This document shows, piece by piece, positions 8,326 through 16,856 of a stretch of 64,000 nucleotides of DNA. How positions within the stretch are numbered: position 1 is the stretch's first letter; every line of letters starts with the position of its first letter. Made by a program: the position numbers and the translations under genes. The notes under the pieces were generated by a model. The model worked only from the letters and a program-made list of their open reading frames with translations, ran no database searches and was not told the DNA's origin. The DNA is from Aquipseudomonas alcaligenes (lineage in GTDB: Bacteria > Pseudomonadota > Gammaproteobacteria > Pseudomonadales > Pseudomonadaceae), in NCBI RefSeq assembly GCF_900156545.1, contig NZ_FTNW01000007.1, positions 265,246 to 329,245 on the forward strand, in the 5' to 3' direction.

Positions 8326-8859
8326 TCAGTTGGTGTACTGGTACAGGGTGACGATTTTCTGCACGCCCGAGGCGCCGGATGCAACGTTGGTGGCGGCGGC
8401 ACCTTCGGCGCGGGTGACCAGTCCCATCAGATAGACGATGCCGTTCTCGGTCACCACCTTGACCTTGGCGCTCGGCACCTTGCTATCGGCCAGCATCAGG
8501 GTCTTGATCTTGCTGGTAATCAGCGCGTCGTTGCTGCGTGCCAGGGCGCTGGTTGGCTGTAGTACCTGAAGTTCGTTGTGCAGCTTCTTGACGCCCTGCA
8601 CGCCATTAGCCACCTGCGCGGCCTTTTCCTTGAGGTCGGCGCGCGGAGTCTGGCCAGCCAGCAGGATCACACCATTGTAGGCGGTGACCACGATGTGCGA
8701 GGTGGGGCCGGTGAGGTCCGGGTGGCTGCGGGAGATCGCATTGGCCACATTGGGTTCGAGGAACTGGTCGTCGATCTTGTTGCCGATGCTGCGGTTGCTG
8801 CAGCCGCCCAGGACCAGGCCGAGGGCAAGGGTAACGAGGATCAGCGGATTGCGGGTCAT
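8326..8859 (-). CDS. dolP: BON-domain outer-membrane lipoprotein DolP (YraP)
   Basis: 177 residues with a lipoprotein signal ending in the lipobox LVLGGC (lipidated Cys20), then two BON domains (about 45-110 and 118-177); HIVVTAYNGVILLAGQ and VKVVTENGIVYLMGLV are their core strands. DolP binds anionic phospholipids and supports outer-membrane integrity in enterobacteria. Its start codon overlaps the diaA stop by 4 bp. The order lpoA-yraN-diaA-dolP matches the enteric yraM-yraN-diaA-yraP cluster, which supports the name. Confidence 0.9.
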   Translation of the reverse strand: MTRNPLILVTLALGLVLGGCSNRSIGNKIDDQFLEPNVANAISRSHPDLTGPTSHIVVTAYNGVILLAGQTPRADLKEKAAQVANGVQGVKKLHNELQVLQPTSALARSNDALITSKIKTLMLADSKVPSAKVKVVTENGIVYLMGLVTRAEGAAATNVASGASGVQKIVTLYQYTN

Positions 8860-9449
8860 TCTTCACTCCCGAACAGTTGACGGTCGATCAGGTCGCACAG
8901 GCAATGGATGGCCAGCAGGTGCACTTCCTGGATGCGTGCGGTGACCTTGGAGGGCACGCGAATTTCCACGTCCTCCGGCAGCAGCAGTGAGGCCATGCCA
9001 CCACCGTCGCGGCCGGTCAGGGCCACTACCAGCATTTCGCGGTCATGGGCGGCCTGGATGGCCTGGATCACGTTGGCCGAGTTGCCGCTGGTGGAGATCG
9101 CCAGCAGCACGTCGCCGGGCTGGCCGAGGGCGCGGATCTGTTTGGAAAACACCTCGTTGTAGCTGTAGTCGTTGGCGATCGAGGTGATGGTCGAGCTGTC
9201 GGTGGTCAGGGCGATGGCCGGCAGGCTGGGGCGCTCGCGCTCGAAGCGGTTGAGCAGTTCGGAGGAGAAGTGCTGGGCATCGCCGGCCGAGCCACCATTG
9301 CCGCAGGAGAGGATCTTGCCCTCGTTGAGCAGCGAATTGACCATCACCTGGCTGGCATGCTCGATGAAGGGGACCAGGACTTCCATAGCCTGCTGCTTGG
9401 TGTCGATGCTGGCCTGGAACATCTGGCGAATGCGGTTCTGCATATCCAT
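8856..9449 (-). CDS. diaA: SIS-domain DnaA initiator-associating protein DiaA (phosphoheptose-isomerase-like)
   Basis: 197 residues, a single sugar-isomerase (SIS) domain with LSCGNGGSAGDAQHFSSELL and the later ISTSGNSANVIQAIQAAHDR loop. Close relatives are GmhA (sedoheptulose-7-phosphate isomerase) and DiaA, which binds DnaA and promotes timely replication initiation. The position between yraN and dolP favours DiaA. A GmhA-type activity cannot be excluded from sequence. A 128-bp gap without recognisable features separates it from yraN. Confidence 0.85.
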   Translation of the reverse strand: MDMQNRIRQMFQASIDTKQQAMEVLVPFIEHASQVMVNSLLNEGKILSCGNGGSAGDAQHFSSELLNRFERERPSLPAIALTTDSSTITSIANDYSYNEVFSKQIRALGQPGDVLLAISTSGNSANVIQAIQAAHDREMLVVALTGRDGGGMASLLLPEDVEIRVPSKVTARIQEVHLLAIHCLCDLIDRQLFGSEE

Positions 9450-9577
9450 GGGAGGAAGACCTTAGGTGTGCTGGCTGATGAGACAGCCGGAAGAGTCGGA
9501 AGTCGCCGGGGCGTGATTAAAAGAGTTGTACCTGAGGGAGACGCCGCGGGCGACTAGAAATCCTTGATCGGGCCTAT

Positions 9578-9934
9578 TCACGTTTCGAAAGCGTTGCGTA
9601 GCCAGTTGAGCCCGGTAGTGCCGGGGCCTATCGCCACCACATCGAAGCGACAGGGTTGCTTTCCCCAGCGGCTCTCGCGTTGCAGGAACAGTTCTGCGGC
9701 GAGAATCAGGCGCTGGCGCTTGCGCCCGTCGACGCTCTCAAGCGCGCCGCCCCAGGCAGCGTGCTTGCGGTAGCGGACTTCGACGAATACTACTGTATCG
9801 CCGTCGAGCATGACCAGATCGAGCTCACCGCCGCGGCAGCTCCAGTTCTGCGCCAGCAGGCGCAGGCCGTGCTTCTGCAAGTGGTCGCAGGCCAGTGCCT
9901 CGGCCGCGCGACCACTGTCCTGGTTGCGGTTAAT
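9578..9934 (-). CDS. yraN: YraN / UPF0102 endonuclease-like protein, probable ATT start
   Basis: A 118-residue frame with the UPF0102 core NWSCRGGELDLVMLDGDTVV and FVEVRYRKHAAWGGALESVD, which resembles Holliday-junction-resolvase-type nuclease motifs (E, D, ExK-like). The conserved family N-terminus (SGRAAEALACDHLQKHGLRL) lies upstream of the first conventional start, a TTG at 9880. Between the last in-frame stop upstream and that TTG there is no ATG, GTG or TTG. The only initiator-like codon ahead of the conserved region is ATT at 9934-9932, overlapping the lpoA TAA stop (ATTAA). I therefore place the start there. TTG at 9880 would delete about 18 conserved residues. Confidence 0.8.
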   Translation of the reverse strand: MNRNQDSGRAAEALACDHLQKHGLRLLAQNWSCRGGELDLVMLDGDTVVFVEVRYRKHAAWGGALESVDGRKRQRLILAAELFLQRESRWGKQPCRFDVVAIGPGTTGLNWLRNAFET

Positions 9935-11741
9935 TGACGGCGTCCGGCAGGCGCTGAACCTGACCGCCGCGGAACTCGGCCCAGGGCAGTTGGCGCTCGA
10001 TGCGCTGGGCCTGGTTCAGGCTGAGGTTGCCGGAGAGGCCTTCGACGCGGCTGTCCGGCAGGGCCTTGAGCTGGCTCAGGCGCGGGGCCAGGCGGAAGGC
10101 GTCGACGCCCATGGCGTAGAGGCGGCCGAGGCTGCCGGCGGCCTGCGGCCACTGCTGGTCGACCTGCTGGCGCAGCGGATCGTTGGCGTCCAGCAGCCAG
10201 GGAGTTTCGCAGAAGCGGATGCCTTCCAGATCCTGGTACTGCGTCGGGTTCTGTCCACCGGTGTAGAGGTGCGAGGTGGCATACACGGGCAGGTCGCCGG
10301 CGTACTGGAAGGCCAGGGTCGGTTTGATCTGCTGAGCCTGCTGCGGGGTGGCGGCGAGGAAAATGAAGTCGATGTCCTGGCGGCGCGCGGGCAGGGCGGC
10401 CAGCGGGGTACCCAGGGTGCTCTGCAGGCGCTTGGCGCGCGCTTCGCTCTGGCGCAGCTGGAGCAGGTCGGCGATCTGCTGGGCCAGCTCCACCGGCTGG
10501 TCGACGTGCTCGGCGGCGATCAGGTTGCCGCCGGCGGCCTGCCAGCTCTGCTGGAAGGCGGCCAGTACGCGGTTGCCCCACTCGCCCTGCGGTACCAGGG
10601 CTACGGCGCTGCGCATGCCATCGGCCCAGGCGCGACGGGCCACTTCGCGGGCTTCATCCTCGGCGGCCAGGCCGAACTGGAATAGCTGAGCTGGCGCTTC
10701 GCGGCCGGCGTCGCTGTAGTTCAGGGCCAGGGTGGTCAGCGGCAGCTGCGGGCGCTCGCTGAGCTGCTTGACCAGCGGCTTCTCCAGCGGGCCGACGACC
10801 AGTTGCACGCCGTCGGCCTGGGCCTGGCGGTAGAAGTCATCCAGTGAGGACAGGCGCGAACTGTCGTACAGCAGTACTTCCGGTGGGTTCTGTCCGGCCT
10901 GCTGGGCCTGGTAGTGGGCGGCCAGGAAGCCGTCGCGCAGGGCGCGGGCCACCGAGGCCAGCTGACCTTCCTGCGGCAGCAGCAAGGCGATCTTCTGCAG
11001 CGGCTGGCCGGCCAGCTCCTTCAGTTTGCCCAGCGATTGCGGCAGCTGTTCGGCCGCGGGGTGGCCGGCGTGCTGGTTCTTCCAGGTGTCGATGGCGGCC
11101 AGCTGCTGGTCCGGGGTGCCGGCGTTCTTGGTGGCCAGGGCCAGGCTCAGCCAGCCGTCCAGATCACTGTCGCCGGAACTGATCAGCTGGCTCTGCGGCA
11201 GGCTGGAGACCAGCGCCCAGATGGTCTCATGGTTGGTCTGGGCGGCTTCGCCGGACAGCAGCGGGGCGATGAATACGCGTTCGCGAGCGGCGGCCAGGGT
11301 CTGGCCATCGGCTTCGAGGGCGCGAGCCTGGACCAGCTGGGTGCGGATCTGCTGATCCACCGGCAGTTCGGCCAGGCGCTCCAGGCTCGGGTGTTGCAGG
11401 GCCTTGAGTGCGCTCTTGGGTTTGTTGCGGGCCATCGCCAGCTCGGCGTCGAGGGTGGTGGCGAACACCTGTTGGGCGGGTTTAAGGCTGTCCAGCGACA
11501 CTTCATCGAGGATGCGCGTGGCGCGACCGATGTCCTGCTGGCGCCAGGCCTGGTCGGCGGCTGACAGGCGCAGCAGTGCCGCCTGCTCGGGCGTGCTCTG
11601 GCTGGCCTGCTGCAGCAGCTGGTCGATGCTCGCCTGCGGTGTACGCGGCAGCTCGCCCAGGCTGGACGAGGGCGAGCCGGCGCAGGCGGCGAGCAGGCCG
11701 GCGAGGCAGAGGGCGGAAAGTGGGCGCAGGCAGGCGATCAT
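9930..11741 (-). CDS. lpoA: penicillin-binding protein activator LpoA
   Basis: 603 residues. A lipoprotein signal ends at the lipobox LLAAC (Cys20). The N-terminal half is helical and TPR-like; the C-terminal half is a periplasmic-binding-protein-like fold (IALLLPQEGQLASVARALRD, LVVGPLEKPLVKQLSE, IDFIFLAATPQQAQQIKPTL). LpoA is anchored in the outer membrane and stimulates PBP1a through the peptidoglycan layer. It is divergent from rsmI and leads the lpoA-yraN-diaA-dolP unit. Confidence 0.95.
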   Translation of the reverse strand: MIACLRPLSALCLAGLLAACAGSPSSSLGELPRTPQASIDQLLQQASQSTPEQAALLRLSAADQAWRQQDIGRATRILDEVSLDSLKPAQQVFATTLDAELAMARNKPKSALKALQHPSLERLAELPVDQQIRTQLVQARALEADGQTLAAARERVFIAPLLSGEAAQTNHETIWALVSSLPQSQLISSGDSDLDGWLSLALATKNAGTPDQQLAAIDTWKNQHAGHPAAEQLPQSLGKLKELAGQPLQKIALLLPQEGQLASVARALRDGFLAAHYQAQQAGQNPPEVLLYDSSRLSSLDDFYRQAQADGVQLVVGPLEKPLVKQLSERPQLPLTTLALNYSDAGREAPAQLFQFGLAAEDEAREVARRAWADGMRSAVALVPQGEWGNRVLAAFQQSWQAAGGNLIAAEHVDQPVELAQQIADLLQLRQSEARAKRLQSTLGTPLAALPARRQDIDFIFLAATPQQAQQIKPTLAFQYAGDLPVYATSHLYTGGQNPTQYQDLEGIRFCETPWLLDANDPLRQQVDQQWPQAAGSLGRLYAMGVDAFRLAPRLSQLKALPDSRVEGLSGNLSLNQAQRIERQLPWAEFRGGQVQRLPDAVN

Positions 11742-11861
11742 CTAATACGTTCCTGGTACTGATCAGAAAGAAGGCGGATTGTACCCAAGCCCTGCGGCAG
11801 GCGCGATGTCGAGACCTTGAAACGGGCTACAATGCGCGCTTTGCGCAATTGAGGTGTGTCC

Positions 11862-12731
11862 GTGAGTGCTTCCGTCGTTCCTGCTGCCGCCGGCACCCTG
11901 TATGTGGTGGCCACGCCTATCGGCAATCTCGATGACATCAGCGCGCGCGCGCTGCGCATTCTCGGCCAGGTGGCGCTGATCGCCGCCGAGGACACCCGTC
12001 ACTCGGTGCGCCTGCTGCAGCACTTTGGGATCGCCACGCCTTTGGCGGCTTGTCATGAACACAATGAGCGTGACCAGGGCGGGCGTTTCCTCGCGCGCCT
12101 GCAGGCGGGCGAGGATGTGGCGCTGATCTCCGATGCTGGCACGCCGCTGATCTCCGATCCGGGCTTTCACCTGGTGCGTGCGGCGCGCGCCGCCGGTATC
12201 CGCGTGGTGCCGGTGCCGGGCGCCTGCGCGCTGATCGCCGCGCTGTCGGCGGCGGGTTTGCCGTCCGATCGTTTCAGCTTCGAGGGTTTTCTGCCGGCCA
12301 AGGCGGTGGGGCGCCGGTCGCGTCTGGAGCAGGTGCGCGAGGATGGGCGCACGCTGATCTATTACGAGGCGCCGCATCGCCTGCTGGAGTCACTGGCCGA
12401 TATGCGCGATGTCTTCAGTGCGGACCGCCAGGCGGTGCTGGGGCGTGAGCTGACCAAGACCTTCGAGACACTCAAGGGGCTGCCGCTGGGTGAGCTGCAT
12501 GACTGGGTGGCGGCCGACAGCAATCAGCAGCGCGGCGAGTGCGTGATCCTGGTCGCCGGCTGGCAGGCGCCGGAAGGCGAGGAGGCGGTGAGCAGTGAAG
12601 CGCTGCGTGTGCTCGATCTGCTGCTCGCCGAGTTGCCGCTCAAGCGCGCGGCAGCACTGGCGGCGGAGATCACCGGGGTGCGCAAAAATCTGCTGTACCA
12701 GGCTGCACTCGATCGGCAGAAGGACGCTTGA
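11862..12731 (+). CDS. rsmI: 16S rRNA (cytidine1402-2'-O)-methyltransferase RsmI
   Basis: 289 residues with the tetrapyrrole-methylase-type SAM fold: LYVVATPIGNLDDIS, ALIAAEDTRHSVRLLQHFGI and LISDAGTPLISDPG. RsmI adds the 2'-O-methyl group to C1402 in the 16S rRNA decoding centre. Two in-frame GTG codons are possible. The GAGG at 11851-11854 is well spaced for GTG at 11862 and too close for GTG at 11856. A TACAAT box at 11828-11833 is a likely -10. The gene is divergent from lpoA. Confidence 0.95.
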   Translation: MSASVVPAAAGTLYVVATPIGNLDDISARALRILGQVALIAAEDTRHSVRLLQHFGIATPLAACHEHNERDQGGRFLARLQAGEDVALISDAGTPLISDPGFHLVRAARAAGIRVVPVPGACALIAALSAAGLPSDRFSFEGFLPAKAVGRRSRLEQVREDGRTLIYYEAPHRLLESLADMRDVFSADRQAVLGRELTKTFETLKGLPLGELHDWVAADSNQQRGECVILVAGWQAPEGEEAVSSEALRVLDLLLAELPLKRAAALAAEITGVRKNLLYQAALDRQKDA

Positions 12732-12771
12732 GCTTGTCCTCAAGCGCCTGGCTCGTTACCCTTGGCGGCGG

Positions 12772-13124
12772 AGAGTCGATCGGACAGTCGCTGCCTTCTT
12801 TATCGAAGGGGGAGGAAAGTCCGGGCTCCATAGGGCGGAGTGCCAGGTAACGCCTGGGAGGCGCGAGCCTACGGAAAGTGCCACAGAAAACAACCGCCTA
12901 AGCGTTTCGGCGCCGGTAAGGGTGAAAAGGTGCGGTAAGAGCGCACCGCACGGCTGGTAACAGTCCGTGGCTAGGCAAACCCCACTCGGAGCAAGACCAA
13001 ATAGGGTTCCATCGGCGTGGCCCGCGCTGGAACCGGGTAGGTTGCTAGAGGCGTACAGCGATGTGCGTCGTAGAGGAATGACTGTCCTCGACAGAACCCG
13101 GCTTACAGATCGACTCTCCACCTT
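12772..13124 (+). ncRNA. rnpB: RNase P RNA, bacterial class A
   Basis: About 353 nt. The ends pair as the P1 helix (AGAGTCGAT at 12772 with ATCGACTCT near 13109-13117). The universally conserved elements are present in order: GAGGAAAGTCCGGGCTC near 12812, ACAGAAAA near 12883, GGTAAGGGTGAAAAGGTGCG near 12915, and AGAGGAATGACTGTCC near 13072. This is the catalytic RNA that trims tRNA 5' ends. Exact termini are inferred from helix P1 and may be off by a few bases. Confidence 0.96.
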
Positions 13125-13350
13125 TCCCTTCTATCTGCTCCACCTCTCAATACCGAAAAAATCTTACTCTTGAGAAACTACTTTAAGTTCGAAGTTTAGC
13201 TTCCTGAGCTCGCTGAAATTCGCCCTCAAAATACCCTCGTTTTTCCTCTCAAAACGCCCCTCTTAGTTCGCTAAATCACCGTCCTATAAGGATTTTTCCG
13301 AGTTTGCGCGCCTTGACGCTAGGGCTGGTGCATTCCTATAGTGTGCCGAA

Positions 13351-13375
13351 GTGGTACAAAGTGGAAAAAAGTGGG
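13351..13375 (+). promoter_or_regulatory. MraZ operator: three GTGG direct repeats at 10-bp spacing
   Basis: GTGG occurs at 13351, 13361 and 13371 (the last as GTGGG), exactly one helical turn apart, about 45 bp upstream of mraZ. Arrays of three or four TGGG-like direct repeats with 10-bp periodicity are the known binding sites of MraZ at its own promoter, so this is very probably the autorepression site of the dcw cluster. The rest of the 294-bp gap after rnpB (13125-13418) is AT-richer and holds no gene that I recognise. Confidence 0.8.
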
Positions 13376-13418
13376 TCAAAAGGGCATGGAAAGCTAATAA
13401 CAGTGGGGAAGCGCAGCC

Positions 13419-13874
13419 TTGTTTCGTGGAGCTAACGCCATCAGTCTCGACGCCAAAGGGCGACTCGCGATGCCAAGTCGGTATCGCGACGAGCTCGTTG
13501 TGCGTTGTGGCGGTCAGCTCATCGTCACCATCGATGCCGTCGACCCCTGCCTGTGTGTCTATCCCCTGCCCGAGTGGGAGCTGATCGAGGCCAAGCTGCG
13601 TGACCTGCCCTCCCTGCGCGAAGAGACCCGCCGCCTGCAGCGCCTGCTGATCGGCAACGCCGTGGACATCGAGCTGGACGGCAGTGGTCGTTTCCTCGTG
13701 CCGCCGCGCCTACGCGCCCATGCCGGCCTGGACAAGCACGCGATGCTGGTCGGCCAACTGAACAAATTCCAACTGTGGAACGAAGATGCCTGGAACGCGC
13801 TTGCCGACGCCGACCTGGCTGCCATCAAACAGCCCGGTGCCCTGCCGGACGACTTGCGTGATCTGATCCTGTGA
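13419..13874 (+). CDS. mraZ: division/cell wall cluster transcriptional repressor MraZ
   Basis: 151 residues, two AbrB-like swapped-hairpin domains: FRGANAISLDAKGRLAMPSR and, about 70 residues later, NAVDIELDGSGRFLVPPRLR. MraZ binds the direct repeats just upstream and represses the dcw cluster. The start is a TTG preceded by a GGGGAAG ribosome site, and the N-terminus then matches the family. First gene of the dcw cluster. Confidence 0.95.
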   Translation: MFRGANAISLDAKGRLAMPSRYRDELVVRCGGQLIVTIDAVDPCLCVYPLPEWELIEAKLRDLPSLREETRRLQRLLIGNAVDIELDGSGRFLVPPRLRAHAGLDKHAMLVGQLNKFQLWNEDAWNALADADLAAIKQPGALPDDLRDLIL

Positions 13875-13876
13875 CC

Positions 13877-14818
13877 ATGACCAGCAGCTTCCGCCATATC
13901 ACCGTGCTGCTCGACGAGGCCGTCGAGGCCCTCGCCGTGCGCGCCGATGGCTGCTACATGGATGGCACCTTCGGGCGCGGAGGGCACAGTCGGCTGATCC
14001 TTGAAAGGCTCGGGCCAGACGGTCGGCTGCTTGGATTCGACAAGGATCCACAGGCGATCGCGACGGGGAATGCACTGGCGGCCGAAGACGGCCGCTTCGT
14101 CGTTGTACAGCGCAGCTTCGCCGACCTCGGTGAAGAAGCAGTCGCGCGCGGCCTGCTGGGCAAGGTCGACGGTCTGCTGCTCGACCTCGGGGTGTCCTCG
14201 CCGCAGCTGGACGATGCCGAGCGCGGCTTCAGCTTCCTCAACGACGGCCCGCTGGACATGCGCATGAACCCGGATGCCGGCATCAGTGCAGCCCAGTTCA
14301 TCGCCAGCGCCAGCGCCGACGAGATTGCCCGGGTGTTCAAGGAGTACGGCGAGGAGCGTTTTGCCAAGCGCATGGCGCGTGCCGTGGTCGAGCGTCGTGA
14401 GCTCAAGCCATTCGAACGCACCGCCGACCTGGCGCAGGTGCTCACCGATGCCAATCCGGCTTGGGAAAAGGGCAAGAATCCGGCGACCCGTGCCTTCCAG
14501 GGGTTGCGCATCCACGTCAACAACGAATTGGGCGACCTCGAGCGCGGCCTCGACGCGGCGCTGGAGGCCCTGGCGGTCGGCGGGCGTCTGGTGGTGATCA
14601 GCTTCCATTCGCTGGAAGATCGCATCGTCAAACAGTTCATGAAGCGTCAGGCCAAGGGCGAAGCGGACAACCTGCCGCGCGACCTGCCGATCATTCCCAA
14701 GGCCTTCGAGCCGCGCCTGAAGCTGCTGGGCAAGCCCATCTATGCCGGCGAAGCCGAGCTCAAGGCCAATCCGCGCTCGCGCAGCGCGGTGATGCGCGTG
14801 GCGGAGAAGCTGCGTTGA
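13877..14818 (+). CDS. rsmH: 16S rRNA (cytosine1402-N4)-methyltransferase RsmH (MraW)
   Basis: 313 residues. SAM-binding and family motifs: DGTFGRGGHSRLILERLG, LLLDLGVSSPQLDDAERGFS, RAFQGLRIHVNNELGDLE and the C-terminal NPRSRSAVMRVAEKLR. It methylates the exocyclic N4 of C1402 of the 16S rRNA, the same nucleotide that RsmI modifies on the ribose. A GTG at 13871 overlapping the mraZ stop is an alternative start; ATG at 13877 matches the usual N-terminus better. It overlaps ftsL at the 3' end. Confidence 0.95.
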   Translation: MTSSFRHITVLLDEAVEALAVRADGCYMDGTFGRGGHSRLILERLGPDGRLLGFDKDPQAIATGNALAAEDGRFVVVQRSFADLGEEAVARGLLGKVDGLLLDLGVSSPQLDDAERGFSFLNDGPLDMRMNPDAGISAAQFIASASADEIARVFKEYGEERFAKRMARAVVERRELKPFERTADLAQVLTDANPAWEKGKNPATRAFQGLRIHVNNELGDLERGLDAALEALAVGGRLVVISFHSLEDRIVKQFMKRQAKGEADNLPRDLPIIPKAFEPRLKLLGKPIYAGEAELKANPRSRSAVMRVAEKLR

Positions 14819-15108
14819 GCCGCCTGTACGCCAAGCCGCTGCCGCCCGGCACCTTGCTGCTGGTGCTGCTGTTCGCTGCCGTGCTGCTGTCGGCCATTGC
14901 GGTCGCCTACAGCGCGCACTGGAATCGCCAGCTGCTCAATGCGCTCTATACCGAGCTCAGCGTGCGCGACAAGATCCAGGCCGAATGGGGGCGCCTGGTG
15001 CTTGAGCAGAGCACCTGGACCGCGCACAACCGTATCGAGGCCCTGGCTGCTGGGCAGCTGAAGATGCGCATCCCCGAGCCGACCGAAGTGCAGATGGTGG
15101 CGCCATGA
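14815..15108 (+). CDS. ftsL: cell division protein FtsL
   Basis: 97 residues, bitopic: a short cytoplasmic tail, one membrane helix at about residues 12-32 (LLLVLLFAAVLLSAIAVAY), then a periplasmic coiled coil (LNALYTELSVRDKIQAEWGR). It forms the FtsQLB complex that activates FtsWI. The start is a TTG whose bases overlap the rsmH stop (TTGA), giving the family-typical N-terminus MSRLYAK. It overlaps ftsI by 4 bp. Confidence 0.93.
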   Translation: MSRLYAKPLPPGTLLLVLLFAAVLLSAIAVAYSAHWNRQLLNALYTELSVRDKIQAEWGRLVLEQSTWTAHNRIEALAAGQLKMRIPEPTEVQMVAP

Positions 15109-16856
15109 TCGGTCTCGAAGGCGCTCTCTATCCCTGGCGTTTCCGCCTGGTGCTGGCGCTGCTGGCGCTGATGGTGGGTGCCATCGTCTGGCGTATCGTC
15201 GATCTGCATGTGATCGACCATGACTTCCTGCAGGCCCATGGCGATGCGCGCAGCGTGCGGCATATCCCGATCCCCGCACACCGCGGCCTGATCACCGACC
15301 GCAACGGCGAGCCGCTGGCCGTCAGTACTCCGGTCACTACCCTGTGGGCCAATGGTAAGGAGCTGTTCAAGGCGCAGGAGCGCTGGGGCGACCTGGCGGC
15401 TGCCCTGGGGCAGGAGCCTGGCTCCTTCTCCCGGCGCCTGACCCAGGCCCAGGACCGCGAGTTCATGTACCTGGTGCGTGGTCTCACGCCGGAGCAGGGC
15501 CAGCGCATCCTCGACCTCAAGGTGCCGGGCGTTTATGGCCTGGAAGAGTTCCGCCGCTTCTATCCGGCGGGCGAAGTCACGGCCCATGTGGTCGGCTTCA
15601 CTGATGTCGACGATAAGGGGCGTGAGGGCGTCGAGCTGGCCTTCGAGGAGTGGCTGGCCGGCGTGCCGGGCAAGCGCCAGGTGCTCAAGGATCGTCGTGG
15701 TCGCCTGATCAAGGACGTGCAGGTCACCCAGAACGCCAAGGCCGGCAAGACCCTGGCCCTGTCCATCGACCTGCGCCTGCAGTACCTGGCCCACCGCGAA
15801 CTGCGCAATGCGCTGATCGAACAGGGTGCCAAGGCCGGCAGCCTGGTGATGATCGACGTGAAGACCGGCGAGATCCTCGCCATGGTCAACCAGCCTTCCT
15901 ACAACCCGAACAACCGCCGCAACCTGCAGCCGGCGGCCATGCGCAACCGCGCCATGATCGACGTGTTCGAGCCGGGTTCCACCGTCAAGCCGATCTCCAT
16001 GGCCGCCGCCCTGCAGACCGGGCGCTGGAAGCCGGAGGACAAGGTCGAGGTCTACCCGGGCTCGCTGCAGATCGGTCGCTACACCATCAAGGACGTGTCC
16101 AAGACCCAGGGGCCAATCCTCGACCTGACCGGTATCCTGATCAACTCGTCCAACGTCGGCATGAGCAAGATCGCCTTCGATATCGGTGGCGAGACCATCC
16201 ACGACATGATGGCCAAGGTCGGCTTCGGCCAGGACACCGGGCTGGGCTTCCCGGGTGAGCGCGTTGGCGAGCTGCCAAACCACCGCGAGTGGCGCAAGGC
16301 CGAGACTGCCACCCTGTCCTATGGCTACGGCGTGTCGGTGACTGCCATCCAGCTGGCCCATGCCTATGCCACCCTGGCCAACAACGGTCAGGTGCTGCCG
16401 CTGTCCATGACTCGCGTCGACCGCCAGCCGGTGGGTGCCCAGGTGGTTCCGCCGGAGGTGGCCAAGAACCTGCAGATGATGCTGCAGCAGGTCGTCGAGG
16501 CGCCGCGCGGCGTGTTCCGCGCCCAGGTTCCGGGCTACCACGTCTCCGGCAAGAGCGGTACGGCGCGCAAGGCCAGTGTCGGCACCAAGGGTTATACCGA
16601 GAACGCCTATCGCTCGATGTTTGCCGGCTTCGCTCCCAGCACCAACCCTCGTATCGCCATGATGGTGGTGATCGACGAGCCGAGCAAAGGCGGCTACTTC
16701 GGCGGCCTGGTCTCTGCACCGGTGTTCAGCAAGGTCATGGCTGGCTCGCTGCGTCTGATGAACATTACCCCTGACAACCTGCCGCCGCCGGTCGCACCGG
16801 CCGCGGCGCAGCCGCAGACTGCCGCTGCGGCCGCCACACCGGGAGGGCGAATCTGA
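15105..16856 (+). CDS. ftsI: penicillin-binding protein 3, septal transpeptidase FtsI
   Basis: 583 residues: an N-terminal membrane anchor (about 13-35), a PBP-dimer region, then a class B transpeptidase domain. Catalytic motifs are STVK with nucleophile Ser292 and Lys295, SSN at 348-350 and KSGT from Lys483. It cross-links septal peptidoglycan as partner of the glycosyltransferase FtsW and is the target of several beta-lactams. The C-terminal tail is Pro/Ala-rich. It overlaps ftsL and abuts murE (TGATG). Confidence 0.97.
   Translation: MIGLEGALYPWRFRLVLALLALMVGAIVWRIVDLHVIDHDFLQAHGDARSVRHIPIPAHRGLITDRNGEPLAVSTPVTTLWANGKELFKAQERWGDLAAALGQEPGSFSRRLTQAQDREFMYLVRGLTPEQGQRILDLKVPGVYGLEEFRRFYPAGEVTAHVVGFTDVDDKGREGVELAFEEWLAGVPGKRQVLKDRRGRLIKDVQVTQNAKAGKTLALSIDLRLQYLAHRELRNALIEQGAKAGSLVMIDVKTGEILAMVNQPSYNPNNRRNLQPAAMRNRAMIDVFEPGSTVKPISMAAALQTGRWKPEDKVEVYPGSLQIGRYTIKDVSKTQGPILDLTGILINSSNVGMSKIAFDIGGETIHDMMAKVGFGQDTGLGFPGERVGELPNHREWRKAETATLSYGYGVSVTAIQLAHAYATLANNGQVLPLSMTRVDRQPVGAQVVPPEVAKNLQMMLQQVVEAPRGVFRAQVPGYHVSGKSGTARKASVGTKGYTENAYRSMFAGFAPSTNPRIAMMVVIDEPSKGGYFGGLVSAPVFSKVMAGSLRLMNITPDNLPPPVAPAAAQPQTAAAAATPGGRI

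Noticed and set aside
12756..13121. Open frames on both strands within 12.75-13.17 kb
   Set aside because: They cover the RNase P RNA, whose conserved elements and P1 pairing explain the sequence.
13351..13375. GTGG repeats as a CRISPR or satellite fragment
   Set aside because: Only three 4-5 bp units with one-turn spacing at the mraZ promoter; a MraZ operator explains them.
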